This document shows positions 1-7,327 of a stretch of 23,854 nucleotides of DNA, piece after piece. Numbering within the stretch: position 1 is the stretch's first letter; every line of letters starts with the position of its first letter. The stretch comes from an uncultured Erysipelotrichaceae bacterium (lineage in GTDB: Bacteria; Bacillota_I; Bacilli_A; RF39; UBA660), in contig CACXFY010000085.1 in assembly GCA_902767005.1 (NCBI GenBank), positions 1 to 23,854 on the forward strand, read 5' to 3'. The position numbers and the translations under genes are program-made. Below the pieces are notes generated by a model that saw nothing but the letters and a program-made list of their open reading frames with translations, did not search any database and had not been told where the DNA came from.

Positions 1-27
1 AAAAAAATGTAGTTTACACTACATTTT
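1..27 (-). terminator. Intrinsic terminator of the rpsF-ssb-rpsR operon
   Basis: A perfect 10-bp inverted repeat (4-13 with 18-27, loop TTAC at 14-17) is followed on the minus strand by a run of seven T (plus-strand A at 1-7). The stem overlaps the rpsR stop codon at 26-28, so the hairpin begins inside the gene end. This is the expected 3' end of the ribosomal operon. Confidence 0.85.
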
Positions 28-241
28 ATTTTGTATAAGGCATTAGTGCAATAGCACGAGCTCTTTTAATTTGTTTAGATACTTCTCTTTGGTGTAGAGC
101 ACATGTTCCAGTTACTCTTCTTGGAACTATCTTTCCTTTTTCATTTGTATATCTTTTTAATGTCTCTGGATCTTTATAATCAACTTCTTTTCCAGTACAT
201 AACATACATACTTTTTTCTTTCTACGATTGAATTCTGCCAT
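26..241 (-). CDS. rpsR: 30S ribosomal protein bS18, zinc-binding form
   Basis: Ribosomal protein S18 binds S6 and 16S rRNA in the platform of the small subunit. The 71-residue product shows the family core, including DYKD (21-24), [11 protein letters not shown] (36-46) and the basic C-terminus ending ALMPYTK. Cys12, Cys15, Cys47 and His50 form a likely zinc-ribbon set, so this is the C+ version of S18 rather than the Cys-free form of B. subtilis or E. coli. The start has a strong AAAGGAGG sequence upstream. It is the last gene of the rpsF-ssb-rpsR operon, 21 bases after ssb, and ends in the terminator at 1-27. Zinc binding is inferred from residue spacing. Confidence 0.97.
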   Translation of the reverse strand: MAEFNRRKKKVCMLCTGKEVDYKDPETLKRYTNEKGKIVPRRVTGTCALHQREVSKQIKRARAIALMPYTK

Positions 242-262
242 TTTCTTTCCTCCTTTTTAGAA

Positions 263-739
263 TTAGAATGGTAATTCATCATCACTGATTTCAATGCTTG
301 AACCAAAATCAGCAAATGGATTACTATCTACGTCTGTTCCTTCTACCTTACTATCATCTTTGAAATCATAAGGTGTTGGTTCATCTTTACTTGAACCTGA
401 TGTATTAGAATTGTTTGAGGAATTCTTTGATCCTAAAAATTCAACGTTATCAGCAACTACTTCAGTAACATATCTTTTTCCACCATTTTGATCATCATAT
501 GATCTAGTTTGAATTCGACCATCTATTGCTACTTGACTTCCTTGTGTTAAATAATTTTTAACATTTTCTGCTTGTTTTCTCCAAACTACTATATTGATAA
601 AATCAGCTTCTCTTTCGCCATTTTGATTAGAAAAGTTTCTATTAACAGCTAATGAGAATGTTGCTACTGGAATGTTGCTTCCAGTATATCTCAATTCAGG
701 ATCTCTAGTTAATCTTCCTATTAAAACTACTTTATTCAT
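263..739 (-). CDS. ssb: Single-stranded DNA-binding protein
   Basis: SSB coats single-stranded DNA during replication, repair and recombination and recruits partner enzymes through its acidic tail. The 158-residue product has the OB fold in about residues 1-103 (opening MNKVVLIGRLTRDPELRYT, then FINIVVWRKQAENV). A Ser/Asn-rich flexible linker covers about 104-150, and the C-terminal tip DDELPF is the partner-binding peptide. The length is normal for Bacilli SsbA. A GAGGT Shine-Dalgarno sequence lies five bases before the ATG. It sits between rpsF and rpsR, the conserved arrangement, 16 bases after rpsF, and shares the operon promoter upstream of rpsF. Confidence 0.97.
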   Translation of the reverse strand: MNKVVLIGRLTRDPELRYTGSNIPVATFSLAVNRNFSNQNGEREADFINIVVWRKQAENVKNYLTQGSQVAIDGRIQTRSYDDQNGGKRYVTEVVADNVEFLGSKNSSNNSNTSGSSKDEPTPYDFKDDSKVEGTDVDSNPFADFGSSIEISDDELPF

Positions 740-755
740 ATTATACCTCTTATTC

Positions 756-1043
756 TTAATCTTCTACTTTTACTATTAAATGACGAAGTAGACTTTCGTT
801 AATTCTAACAACACGATCAAATTCTTTAATTGTTTCTGATTCTGCTTCTACTACAAATAAATAATAATATCCTGTAGTAAACTTGTTGATTTCATAAGCA
901 AGTTCTCTTTGTCCCATTGCTTTTTCTTCAACGATTGTTGCTTTGCCATCTGTTAAAACCTTCTTCATATCTTCAGCTGTTTTCTTAATTTCAGCCTCTT
1001 CCATATCAGGTCTTACAATGAACATAATTTCATATTTAGTCAT
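756..1043 (-). CDS. rpsF: 30S ribosomal protein bS6
   Basis: S6 forms a heterodimer with S18 on the small-subunit platform. The 95-residue product opens MTKYEIMFIVRPDM and carries the family segment GQRELAYEINKFTTGYYYLF, then EFDRVVRINESLLRHLIVK; the length is typical. A very strong AAAGGAGGTG sequence precedes the ATG. It is the first gene of the operon with ssb and rpsR. In many bacteria the S6:S18 complex binds the rpsF leader and represses the operon; the upstream region holds foldable repeats that could serve this role (see 1068-1139). Confidence 0.97.
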   Translation of the reverse strand: MTKYEIMFIVRPDMEEAEIKKTAEDMKKVLTDGKATIVEEKAMGQRELAYEINKFTTGYYYLFVVEAESETIKEFDRVVRINESLLRHLIVKVED

Positions 1044-1067
1044 TTTTGCACCTCCTTTTGGACTTAT

Positions 1068-1139
1068 GGGTATCAGTAGATACCAAGGAGTATTTTAAAT
1101 ACTCGGTAGTATTATAACAAATATATATTTTTATGTCTA
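1068..1139 (-). promoter_or_regulatory. rpsF promoter and candidate S6:S18 autoregulatory leader
   Basis: On the minus strand, TAGACA (1139-1134), a 17-base spacer and TATAAT (1116-1111) form a good promoter with an extended TG upstream of the -10. Just downstream are two overlapping folds. One pairs TACTA with TGGTA around an AGTATT/AATACT hairpin, leaving an internal CCG opposite CCT, which resembles the CCG-bulge motif described for rpsF leaders. The other is a perfect GGTATC/GATACC hairpin (1069-1084). Both folds use the same GGTA, so they exclude each other. If transcription starts near 1105, part of the first fold would not be transcribed, so a promoter further upstream may also be used. 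The leader assignment is inferred. Confidence 0.5.
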
Positions 1140-1181
1140 GTTTTTTTACTTATTTTAAATTATAATTATATTGGTGATTAT

Positions 1182-1907
1182 ATGAAAATTATTGAAAAGA
1201 AATGTCCAGGGTGTGGGGCTGATGTTAAGTTTGATGAAAATGCTACTAAAGGAGTTTGTGAGTATTGTAAAAAAGAATTTCTTATTCAAAAAGATCCTCA
1301 AGAAGAGTTTTTACTTTCAATGAATGATTTTAGTAAAGATGTAATGCATCAAGTATCTTCTTCATTTAAATTTTCACGCTTTATATTCTTTTTTATCTTT
1401 TTCTTAGCATTTGCTTTTATTGCAGGTATAATAATAATTGGTTTTGTTGGTATGAATGTTAATTCTCATGGTTATTTAAAAGATATTGATAGTATTTCTG
1501 CTCATGATTATACATATATAGATAATAAAGCAGTGAAGGCTATTGATAATCTATCTTTTGGAGATGAAGATTTTCATATGACTGCGTCTCCACAAAGAGT
1601 ACAAGAATACTTACTTACTAAAGATAAAGCTAATATTTATATTCCAATATATAAGACTCTTTATGTTAGTTGGCCTAAAAAGGAGAACAAATATGTTATC
1701 TATATACCTGTTAAATTCACCAATGTCCAAACTGATGGTGATAGTATAGATTGGTTTAAATTAGGAGAAGGTTCTATTGATTGTGAAGATTATTATTTTA
1801 ATTTAGAACATTCTTCTTCAAGTAAAGGTTATGCGAATCTTGATGATGTTTATACTAAATATATTAAGAGTTTAATAAAAGATGGATATGTATTAAAGAA
1901 AAAATAA
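1182..1907 (+). CDS. Zinc-ribbon membrane protein of unknown function
   Basis: I do not recognise the family beyond its layout. Residues 8-29 hold a compact zinc ribbon (Cys8, Cys11, Cys26, Cys29, as CPGCG and CEYC). Then come a short charged stretch, one strongly hydrophobic membrane segment at about 67-91 rich in Phe and Ile, and a roughly 150-residue soluble domain presumably outside the membrane. By the positive-inside rule the ribbon should be cytoplasmic. The gene runs against replication, unlike its neighbours, and is alone between the rpsF promoter and a bidirectional terminator. A GGTGA sequence lies five bases before the ATG and a TATAAT lies at 1161-1166 without a clear -35. Confidence 0.85.
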   Translation: MKIIEKKCPGCGADVKFDENATKGVCEYCKKEFLIQKDPQEEFLLSMNDFSKDVMHQVSSSFKFSRFIFFFIFFLAFAFIAGIIIIGFVGMNVNSHGYLKDIDSISAHDYTYIDNKAVKAIDNLSFGDEDFHMTASPQRVQEYLLTKDKANIYIPIYKTLYVSWPKKENKYVIYIPVKFTNVQTDGDSIDWFKLGEGSIDCEDYYFNLEHSSSSKGYANLDDVYTKYIKSLIKDGYVLKKK

Positions 1908-1929
1908 AAGTAATCATTTGATTACTTTT
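1906..1929. terminator. Bidirectional terminator between convergent genes
   Basis: A perfect 10-bp stem (1906-1915 with 1920-1929, loop ATTT) is flanked by T-runs on both strands: plus-strand T at 1926-1932, and A-rich sequence at 1900-1909 giving T on the minus strand. It lies between the ends of the zinc-ribbon gene and the 131-residue hypothetical gene and can serve both. Confidence 0.8.
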
Positions 1930-1930
1930 T

Positions 1931-2326
1931 TTATTCATTATTTCCCATTATTAAGCACATTATAAAGTTTTTATATTCTACTAAATATACATCTTCTATA
2001 AAAGAAAATGGTGTTAATTCTTGTTCCATTAAAGTATCATGAAAATCAGAATTAGATTGATAAATATTAACTGGCTTTTCTAGGTGTATTTCTAGCCAAT
2101 ATATTATAGAGTCTACTATTTGATCGTCATTAAACCAGGCGTTTAATACTTCTTTTAGTGACTTGTTTGAATCGTAGATATTTATTTTTTTTCTACTAAC
2201 CAAGTTTTCAAATTCTTTTTTAGTAAAATATTTTACTGTTACATATGATGGTCCAATATTCTTTGATAATGATGAAGCTAAGTTCATTAATCCTTTTGTA
2301 TAACTAATTAATTGATAATTATCCAT
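1931..2326 (-). CDS. Hypothetical protein, last gene of the ychF unit
   Basis: This 131-residue soluble protein is not recognised. It has no signal peptide, membrane segment or Cys motif; the single Cys is near the C-terminus. It looks like a mixed alpha/beta fold with a charged middle (Lys/Asn rich) and a hydrophobic C-terminal strand ending LIMGNNE. An AGGTGA Shine-Dalgarno sequence lies five bases before the ATG, and the gap to the YfiH-like gene is only 13 bases, so it should be co-transcribed with ychF and the YfiH-like gene. It ends at the bidirectional terminator. Spacing, start signal and composition support a real gene. Confidence 0.75.
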   Translation of the reverse strand: MDNYQLISYTKGLMNLASSLSKNIGPSYVTVKYFTKKEFENLVSRKKINIYDSNKSLKEVLNAWFNDDQIVDSIIYWLEIHLEKPVNIYQSNSDFHDTLMEQELTPFSFIEDVYLVEYKNFIMCLIMGNNE

Positions 2327-2339
2327 TTTATCACCTACT

Positions 2340-3110
2340 CTATTTATAATAAAATCCTACTATATTTTGTCCTAATTTAGAACTATTTCCATGATTTGCG
2401 GCATAATGTGATGCATAATTATTTGTTGTGGCAGTATTTATGTTACTTACTATTATGTCACCTAAATCATATTCTTGTATTTGGTTTTTTATAGCTTTTA
2501 GTAAATCTATATGATATCCATCTTCTTGTTCTTCAATAGCATCTTTCCAAATACTTTTATTGGTCGCTATTTTTGGGTATCTATCATATATATATGATTC
2601 TTTATGTATATAGCTTCCTAAATATAAATATAAATCTTTTGGTTCACTATTGCAATTAAATATCATAGATTTTATTAAGGCTTTTGGTAAACCTCTATTT
2701 ATATGATAAATTCCACAATGAGCAATGGCAGTAAAGCTTTTTTTTCTATCTTCTAGTATTAATACTGGGCAATCTGCCATACGATGAGATAAAGCTACTT
2801 TCTTATATTTATTAGATATTATTAAGATATCAGCTAATAATTTTTCAGTAAAGTAATCTTCTTTTTGCATATATGATTCATCTATTATTATTGTCTTATT
2901 ATCTGGATATATATCACTATCTGACATTTTTTGAGTTACTTGAAACATTTTTAGGCCATCGAAATTATATTTTTTACCTAGTTTTATTCTTGCTTCTTTT
3001 ATACTATTAAATATTTCTTCTTCGGTTGTATCTTCTTTATAAAACTTTTTAGCTGAAGAAAAGATTCCTTGTTCCTGATTTCCTTCAAATATTTGTATTT
3101 GTGTTTTCAT
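2340..3110 (-). CDS. Divergent YfiH/LACC1-family (DUF152) protein
   Basis: The YfiH (Cu-oxidase_4, polyphenol oxidase/laccase-domain) family includes purine nucleoside phosphorylase and deaminase-type enzymes such as LACC1, and has also been linked to peptidoglycan editing. The 256-residue product keeps the central SHRMADCPVLIL (108-119; Cys114) and the following AHCG (130-133; His131), aligning with the family TADC-PVLL and HAGW motifs, plus a C-terminal ASHYAANHG region in place of SYRRDG. The usual QVHG histidine appears as QVTQ (57-60), so one of the three His-Cys-His metal ligands seems lost. The gene overlaps the ychF stop by one base (TAATG), implying translational coupling. Family membership is fairly secure; activity is doubtful. 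Confidence 0.75.
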   Translation of the reverse strand: MKTQIQIFEGNQEQGIFSSAKKFYKEDTTEEEIFNSIKEARIKLGKKYNFDGLKMFQVTQKMSDSDIYPDNKTIIIDESYMQKEDYFTEKLLADILIISNKYKKVALSHRMADCPVLILEDRKKSFTAIAHCGIYHINRGLPKALIKSMIFNCNSEPKDLYLYLGSYIHKESYIYDRYPKIATNKSIWKDAIEEQEDGYHIDLLKAIKNQIQEYDLGDIIVSNINTATTNNYASHYAANHGNSSKLGQNIVGFYYK

Positions 3111-4210
3111 TAGACATTGAACCTAAAATGGCAAATATCTCCATCTTGCATTAAATAGTCTTTTCCTTCTAGTCTTGCTTTTCCAGCTTCTTTTACTTTT
3201 AATTCTGAACCATATTTTATTAAATCTTCATATGACATTACTTCGGCTCTAATGAAGCCTTTTTCAAAGTCAGTATGAATAATTCCTGCACAACTTTTAG
3301 CGTTCATTCCTTTTTTAAATGTCCATGCTCTTACTTCGTCTTTTCCTACAGTAAAGTATGTTGCTAAACCTAAAATATCGTATGTTGCTTTTATTAATTT
3401 GTCTAGTCCACTACCGTCTAGACCTAATCCTTCTAACATTTCTTGTTTATCTTCTGGATCTAATTCACTTAATTCTTCTTCTACTTTAGCACATAAACTA
3501 ACTACTCTTGCTTCTTCTTTTGAAGCATAGTCTTTTACAAGTTTAACATATTCGTTATCTTGTTCTCCTAACTCACTTTCAGGAATATTAGCTAGATAAA
3601 TAATTGGCTTTTTTGTTAAAAAACTGTATGATTTAATAGCTTTTTCTTCTTCTTCAGTAAACTCCAATCTACGAAGAGGTATGTTTTCTTCTAGTGCTTT
3701 TTTACATTTTTCTAAAGCTTCTACTTCGATTAAATCATCTTTATCTTTAGTAGTTCTGGCTTTTTTAGATACTCTTTCTAGTCTATTATTAATTATATCT
3801 AAATCGGCTATTGCTAACTCCAAATTAATAGTTTCTATATCTCTTATTGGATCGATATTGCCCTCTACATGAATTATTTTACCATCTTCAAAGCATCTTA
3901 CTACTTCTACTATAGCGTCTGTTTCTCTTATATGAGATAAGAATTTATTACCTAGACCTTCTCCTTTAGATGCTCCTTTTACTAATCCAGCAATATCAGT
4001 AAATTCATAAGCTGTTGGTATAAATCTGTTTGGTTCATACATTTCTTTTAATTTATCCATTCTTTCATCTGGTACTGTTACTACTCCAACGTTTGGTTCA
4101 ATTGTTGCGAATGGATAGTTTTCTGCTAAAATCTTTTGATTTGTAATAGCATTAAAAAGTGTTGATTTCCCTACATTAGGTAATCCTACTATTCCGGCTG
4201 TTAGACTCAT
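3110..4210 (-). CDS. ychF: Redox-regulated ATPase YchF (Obg-like)
   Basis: YchF is a universal P-loop NTPase of the Obg family that binds the ribosome and prefers ATP to GTP. The 366-residue product has the G1 loop GLPNVGKS (9-16), DIAG (72-75) and NIPE (208-211) in place of the GTP-specific NKxD, which fits ATP preference. A coiled-coil insertion spans roughly 125-175 and a C-terminal TGS domain about 280-366. The length is typical. It is conserved near rpsF in Bacilli. It leads a unit with the YfiH-like gene and a hypothetical gene, and is driven by an extended -10 promoter at 4234-4262. Confidence 0.97.
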   Translation of the reverse strand: MSLTAGIVGLPNVGKSTLFNAITNQKILAENYPFATIEPNVGVVTVPDERMDKLKEMYEPNRFIPTAYEFTDIAGLVKGASKGEGLGNKFLSHIRETDAIVEVVRCFEDGKIIHVEGNIDPIRDIETINLELAIADLDIINNRLERVSKKARTTKDKDDLIEVEALEKCKKALEENIPLRRLEFTEEEEKAIKSYSFLTKKPIIYLANIPESELGEQDNEYVKLVKDYASKEEARVVSLCAKVEEELSELDPEDKQEMLEGLGLDGSGLDKLIKATYDILGLATYFTVGKDEVRAWTFKKGMNAKSCAGIIHTDFEKGFIRAEVMSYEDLIKYGSELKVKEAGKARLEGKDYLMQDGDICHFRFNV

Positions 4211-4233
4211 AATATCACTTCTTTCTCGTTTGT

Positions 4234-4262
4234 ATTATATCAAATATTGGCTGTTATTTAAA
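4234..4262 (-). promoter_or_regulatory. ychF promoter
   Basis: On the minus strand, TTTAAA (4262-4257), a 17-base spacer and TATAAT (4239-4234) are preceded by TG in the extended -10 position (TGATATAAT). The same TTTAAA plus extended -10 layout occurs before parA and mnmE. Confidence 0.65.
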
Positions 4263-4289
4263 GAAGTTATACTTTTTTTATGCTTTTTA

Positions 4290-4298
4290 TGAGATAAT
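4290..4298 (+). promoter_or_regulatory. Probable extended -10 of the CofE-like gene
   Basis: TGAGATAAT gives TG plus one base plus GATAAT, an extended -10 element about 20 bases before the start codon. I see no good -35. This would give a very short leader holding only the Shine-Dalgarno sequence. Confidence 0.4.
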
Positions 4299-4318
4299 AA
4301 TATAGGAAGGTGATATAT

Positions 4319-5506
4319 TTGAGAAATGTTGGTACTGTAGTACGTGGTATTCGTACTCCTATCATCAAAGAAAATGATCAATTAGATAGTATTGTAATTG
4401 ATTCATTATTGAAAGCTCGTGAAAGCGAAGGTTTTGAATTTAGAGATCGAGATGTAGTTGCGATAACTGAAGCAGTTGTTGGTATAAGTGAAGGTAATTA
4501 TTGTACTGTAGATGATATTGCTAGTGATATTAAGGAAAAGTTTAATAATCCAGATGAATTAGGTATTGTATTTCCAATACTTAGTAGAAATCGTTTTTCA
4601 TTGATATTAAAAGGTATTGCGAGAAGCACTAAAAAATTATATGTTCAATTATCTTTTCCTAGTGATGAAGTTGGTAATGGAATATTGGATGAAGATAAAT
4701 TAGAAAATAGTGCTTTTAATTTAACTAGTGTTATTAGTGAAGCTGATTATGATAGAGTATTTGGAGATTTTATTCATCCATTTACTGGTATTAATATGAT
4801 TTCATTTTATAGAGATTTGATTAAAGAACAAGGTTGTGAACCAGTTTTTGTTCTTGCTAATAACGCATTAGAGATTCTTAAGTATACAAATAATGTTATT
4901 AATTGTGATATTCATACTAGATTTAAGACTAAGAAGTTATTAGAAAATAAAGGTGCTAAAGTATTTGGTTTATTTGAGATAATGAATCATTCAATTAATG
5001 GTTCTGGTTTTAATGAAAAATATGGATTACTTGGTTCTAATAAGTCTACTGAAGAGAGATTAAAATTATTCCCAAAAGATGGACAAAAGTTAGTTGAAGG
5101 AATTCAAGCTAAATTGAAAGAAATATCTGGTAAGAATATAGAGGTTATGGTATATGGAGATGGGGCTTTTAAAGACCCGGTTGGTAAAATATGGGAATTA
5201 GCTGATCCTGTTGTTAGTCCTTTTTATACAAGTGGTCTTGAAGGTACACCAAATGAAATTAAACTAAAATTTGTATCTGATAATAAATTTCCTGATTTAC
5301 ATGGTGATGAGTTAAAAGAAGCTATTAAAGAAGAGATTAGGAAGAAAGATGCTGATTTAAAAGGTCAAATGATTACTCAAGGTACTACTCCTAGAAGATT
5401 AACAGACTTAATTGGTTCTTTATGTGACTTAACTAGTGGTAGTGGTGATAAAGGTACTCCAGTAGTATTTATTCAAGGTTATTTTGATAATTTAAGTAAT
5501 GACTAA
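4319..5506 (+). CDS. CofE-like (coenzyme F420-0:gamma-glutamyl ligase family) protein
   Basis: CofE adds glutamates to coenzyme F420-0 in actinobacteria and archaea. Many Bacillota carry a longer homologue whose substrate is unknown. The 395-residue product begins MRNVGTVVRGIRTPIIKEND and holds the family segment VVAITEAVVGISEGNY, then VMVYGDGAFKDPVG with metal-binding type acidic residues, and TPRRLTDLIGSLCDLTSGSG near the end. I chose the TTG at 4319 because AAGGTGA (4307-4313) lies five bases before it; an in-frame GTG at 4310 would overlap that signal. The gene is head-on to replication, stands alone and converges with an AbgT-like transporter. No F420 gene is visible, so a role in F420 is unlikely. 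Confidence 0.85.
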   Translation: MRNVGTVVRGIRTPIIKENDQLDSIVIDSLLKARESEGFEFRDRDVVAITEAVVGISEGNYCTVDDIASDIKEKFNNPDELGIVFPILSRNRFSLILKGIARSTKKLYVQLSFPSDEVGNGILDEDKLENSAFNLTSVISEADYDRVFGDFIHPFTGINMISFYRDLIKEQGCEPVFVLANNALEILKYTNNVINCDIHTRFKTKKLLENKGAKVFGLFEIMNHSINGSGFNEKYGLLGSNKSTEERLKLFPKDGQKLVEGIQAKLKEISGKNIEVMVYGDGAFKDPVGKIWELADPVVSPFYTSGLEGTPNEIKLKFVSDNKFPDLHGDELKEAIKEEIRKKDADLKGQMITQGTTPRRLTDLIGSLCDLTSGSGDKGTPVVFIQGYFDNLSND

Positions 5507-5532
5507 AAAAGAAAGGAAATCCTTTCTTTTTT
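5505..5532. terminator. Bidirectional terminator between convergent genes
   Basis: A 12-bp stem (5505-5516 with 5521-5532, loop AAAT) made of AAAAAAGAAAGG and its complement lies directly after the CofE-like stop. T-runs on both strands allow it to end both that gene and the abgT transcript. Confidence 0.85.
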
Positions 5533-7128
5533 TTATAATGTTGGGTATACTCCTGGTCCTATAGGTAATCCTATTATATACCAGCCAATAATTAATAATA
5601 TCCAAGTTGCCGCTATAAGCAAGAAATATGGTGAAATCATACTTAATGATTTTCTTATTGTATAAGGCCTTTCTTTATGTAAATTATAGATATTTAAATA
5701 TCCAATATATATTACAAATGATGCTAGTAAAGGAGTTATACCTTTAGTCATTGAATCTCCTGCTCTCATGATTATTTGAGCAAATTGTGGAGATATATTT
5801 GATTGCATAAACATTGGTACTACTACTGGAGCAAATATTAACCACTTATTTGCTGGTGATGTTAGGAATAGTCCAGATAAAGCAATTAATATTAAAGCTA
5901 CTAAGATAAGCGCTATTCCACTTATTTCTAGATGTTCTAGTAGATTTGCTAACCAAATAGTTACTATTGTTCCAATATTACTTCTTCTAAATACAGCAAT
6001 AAATTCTGATACAACAAACATTAGTATTAAAATACTTCCAATATTTTGATAGTTTTTACTAGCTGTTTCAATTATTTCTTTATCATTTTTGATAGATTTA
6101 GATCCTATTCCATATGCTATTCCTGCTAAGACAAAGAATAATGCCATCATGAATGTAAAACCATCTTGGAAATAAGAATTATCTCCAAATAATTGATTTA
6201 AGTATGTTGTTTCAGTCATATCTAGTAACATTCCTGAATATGGAAGATTTGGTATTAAAGCATATACAAATATAAATAATGATATTATTGTTACTACTAA
6301 GGCAAATCTTAAACCTCTTTTTTCATATTTTTCTGTTTCAATTTTCTTTTGTTCTTCTTCTTCAACATCTAATACTCTATATTGTACTGTCTTTGCTTCT
6401 TCCTCTTCTCTTTTATATTTACCAATTCTTGGTGATATTATTTTTTCTATTACTATTGTTCCAATTATAGATAAGATAATAGAGGCTACTATAATAAATA
6501 TTAAATTTGAAGTTAAAGCTATATGAGATGTATCATCTATTAACATTGCGGCTTGTTTAGTATAATTTATTAAGTTTACTTCTGTTGATCCTACAAAGAT
6601 TGATACTCCATAACCAAAGGATACTCCACAGAAAGCTGTTACTATACCTAATATTGGATTCCTTCCCATCATAAAGTAAACTAATGCTACTAATGGTATT
6701 AATATGGCATAACCTACCTCATTTATTAATGATGAGATAGTTGCTACAAATAATACTAGGAATGTTAATGTTATTTTTGGCATTTTTGATAAATGTCTTC
6801 TTGTTAATGTTTCAAAGAAGCCAGTTCCTTCAGCAACAGTTAATCCTAATAAAGATATTAATAACATACCTAATGGTCCAAAACTTAAAAAGTTTTTAGC
6901 GGCATTACTAATTAAGAATTTAATACCTTCAAAACCTAGTAAATTTTCTACAGCAACTAGATTAGGTTCTAGTTCTTTAGAATTTATATTTACTGTGTTG
7001 TAAGTTGCTTGCATTTGAAAAGCTGAAAAAATTCCACTTAATAGTATTACTAATATTGTTAATATAATAAATATTGTAATTGGATGAAAATAGAACTTTT
7101 TCAGTTTTAATTTTCTTTTTTCATTCAT
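5533..7128 (-). CDS. AbgT-family transporter
   Basis: AbgT proteins are inner-membrane transporters of p-aminobenzoyl-glutamate and related compounds; some export sulfonamides. The product is 531 residues with about ten or more membrane segments. Family landmarks are GRNPILGIVTAFCGVSFGYG and, near the C-terminus, TSPANKWLIFAPVVVPMFM followed by RAGDSMTKGITPLL. A highly charged Glu/Lys-rich cytoplasmic loop sits about one-third to one-half through the protein. I use the ATG at 7128, which has AAGGAGC seven bases upstream; an in-frame TTG at 7149 would overlap the previous gene and has no such signal. It starts one base after the DUF951 stop, as the last gene of the parA-parB-mscS unit. The substrate is not determinable. 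Confidence 0.85.
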   Translation of the reverse strand: MNEKRKLKLKKFYFHPITIFIILTILVILLSGIFSAFQMQATYNTVNINSKELEPNLVAVENLLGFEGIKFLISNAAKNFLSFGPLGMLLISLLGLTVAEGTGFFETLTRRHLSKMPKITLTFLVLFVATISSLINEVGYAILIPLVALVYFMMGRNPILGIVTAFCGVSFGYGVSIFVGSTEVNLINYTKQAAMLIDDTSHIALTSNLIFIIVASIILSIIGTIVIEKIISPRIGKYKREEEEAKTVQYRVLDVEEEEQKKIETEKYEKRGLRFALVVTIISLFIFVYALIPNLPYSGMLLDMTETTYLNQLFGDNSYFQDGFTFMMALFFVLAGIAYGIGSKSIKNDKEIIETASKNYQNIGSILILMFVVSEFIAVFRRSNIGTIVTIWLANLLEHLEISGIALILVALILIALSGLFLTSPANKWLIFAPVVVPMFMQSNISPQFAQIIMRAGDSMTKGITPLLASFVIYIGYLNIYNLHKERPYTIRKSLSMISPYFLLIAATWILLIIGWYIIGLPIGPGVYPTL

Positions 7129-7129
7129 A

Positions 7130-7327
7130 TTATGCTCCTTTCTCTTCAAGGATTTTTTTTAATTTTCGATTAAATTCAACACGTGGAAGCATAACTGTAT
7201 GATTACAGTTTAAACATTTTATTTTTATATCTGCTCCTACTCGAACAACTTCCCATTTATTAGTGCCACATGGATGCGCTTTTTTCATTTCTACTATTGT
7301 TCCAATTGTATAATTTTTATTTTCCAT
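7130..7327 (-). CDS. DUF951 small protein
   Basis: This is a 65-residue protein of the DUF951 family, found next to ychF, parB or mscS genes in many Bacilli; its function is unknown. Visible features are VEMKKAHPCGTNKWEVVRVGADIKI, then CLNC and a basic tail. The HPCG plus CLNC cysteines could hold a metal. The ATG at 7327 is chosen because GAGGTG lies six bases upstream and the family normally begins a few residues before IVEMKKAHPCG. The gene starts inside the end of mscS (11-base overlap), and its stop is one base before abgT, so translation is tightly linked. Confidence 0.88.
   Translation of the reverse strand: MENKNYTIGTIVEMKKAHPCGTNKWEVVRVGADIKIKCLNCNHTVMLPRVEFNRKLKKILEEKGA

Noticed and set aside
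7129..7149. TTG start giving AbgT seven extra residues (MKRKEHN)
   Set aside because: The TTG overlaps the DUF951 end and lacks a ribosome site, while ATG at 7128 has AAGGAGC at proper distance.
7175..7190. CACGTG core resembling a parS site in the DUF951 gene
   Set aside because: The flanks match the parS consensus poorly on both sides, and the bases encode conserved protein sequence. Similar cores at 22195-22200 and 23212-23217 in gyrB fail for the same reason.
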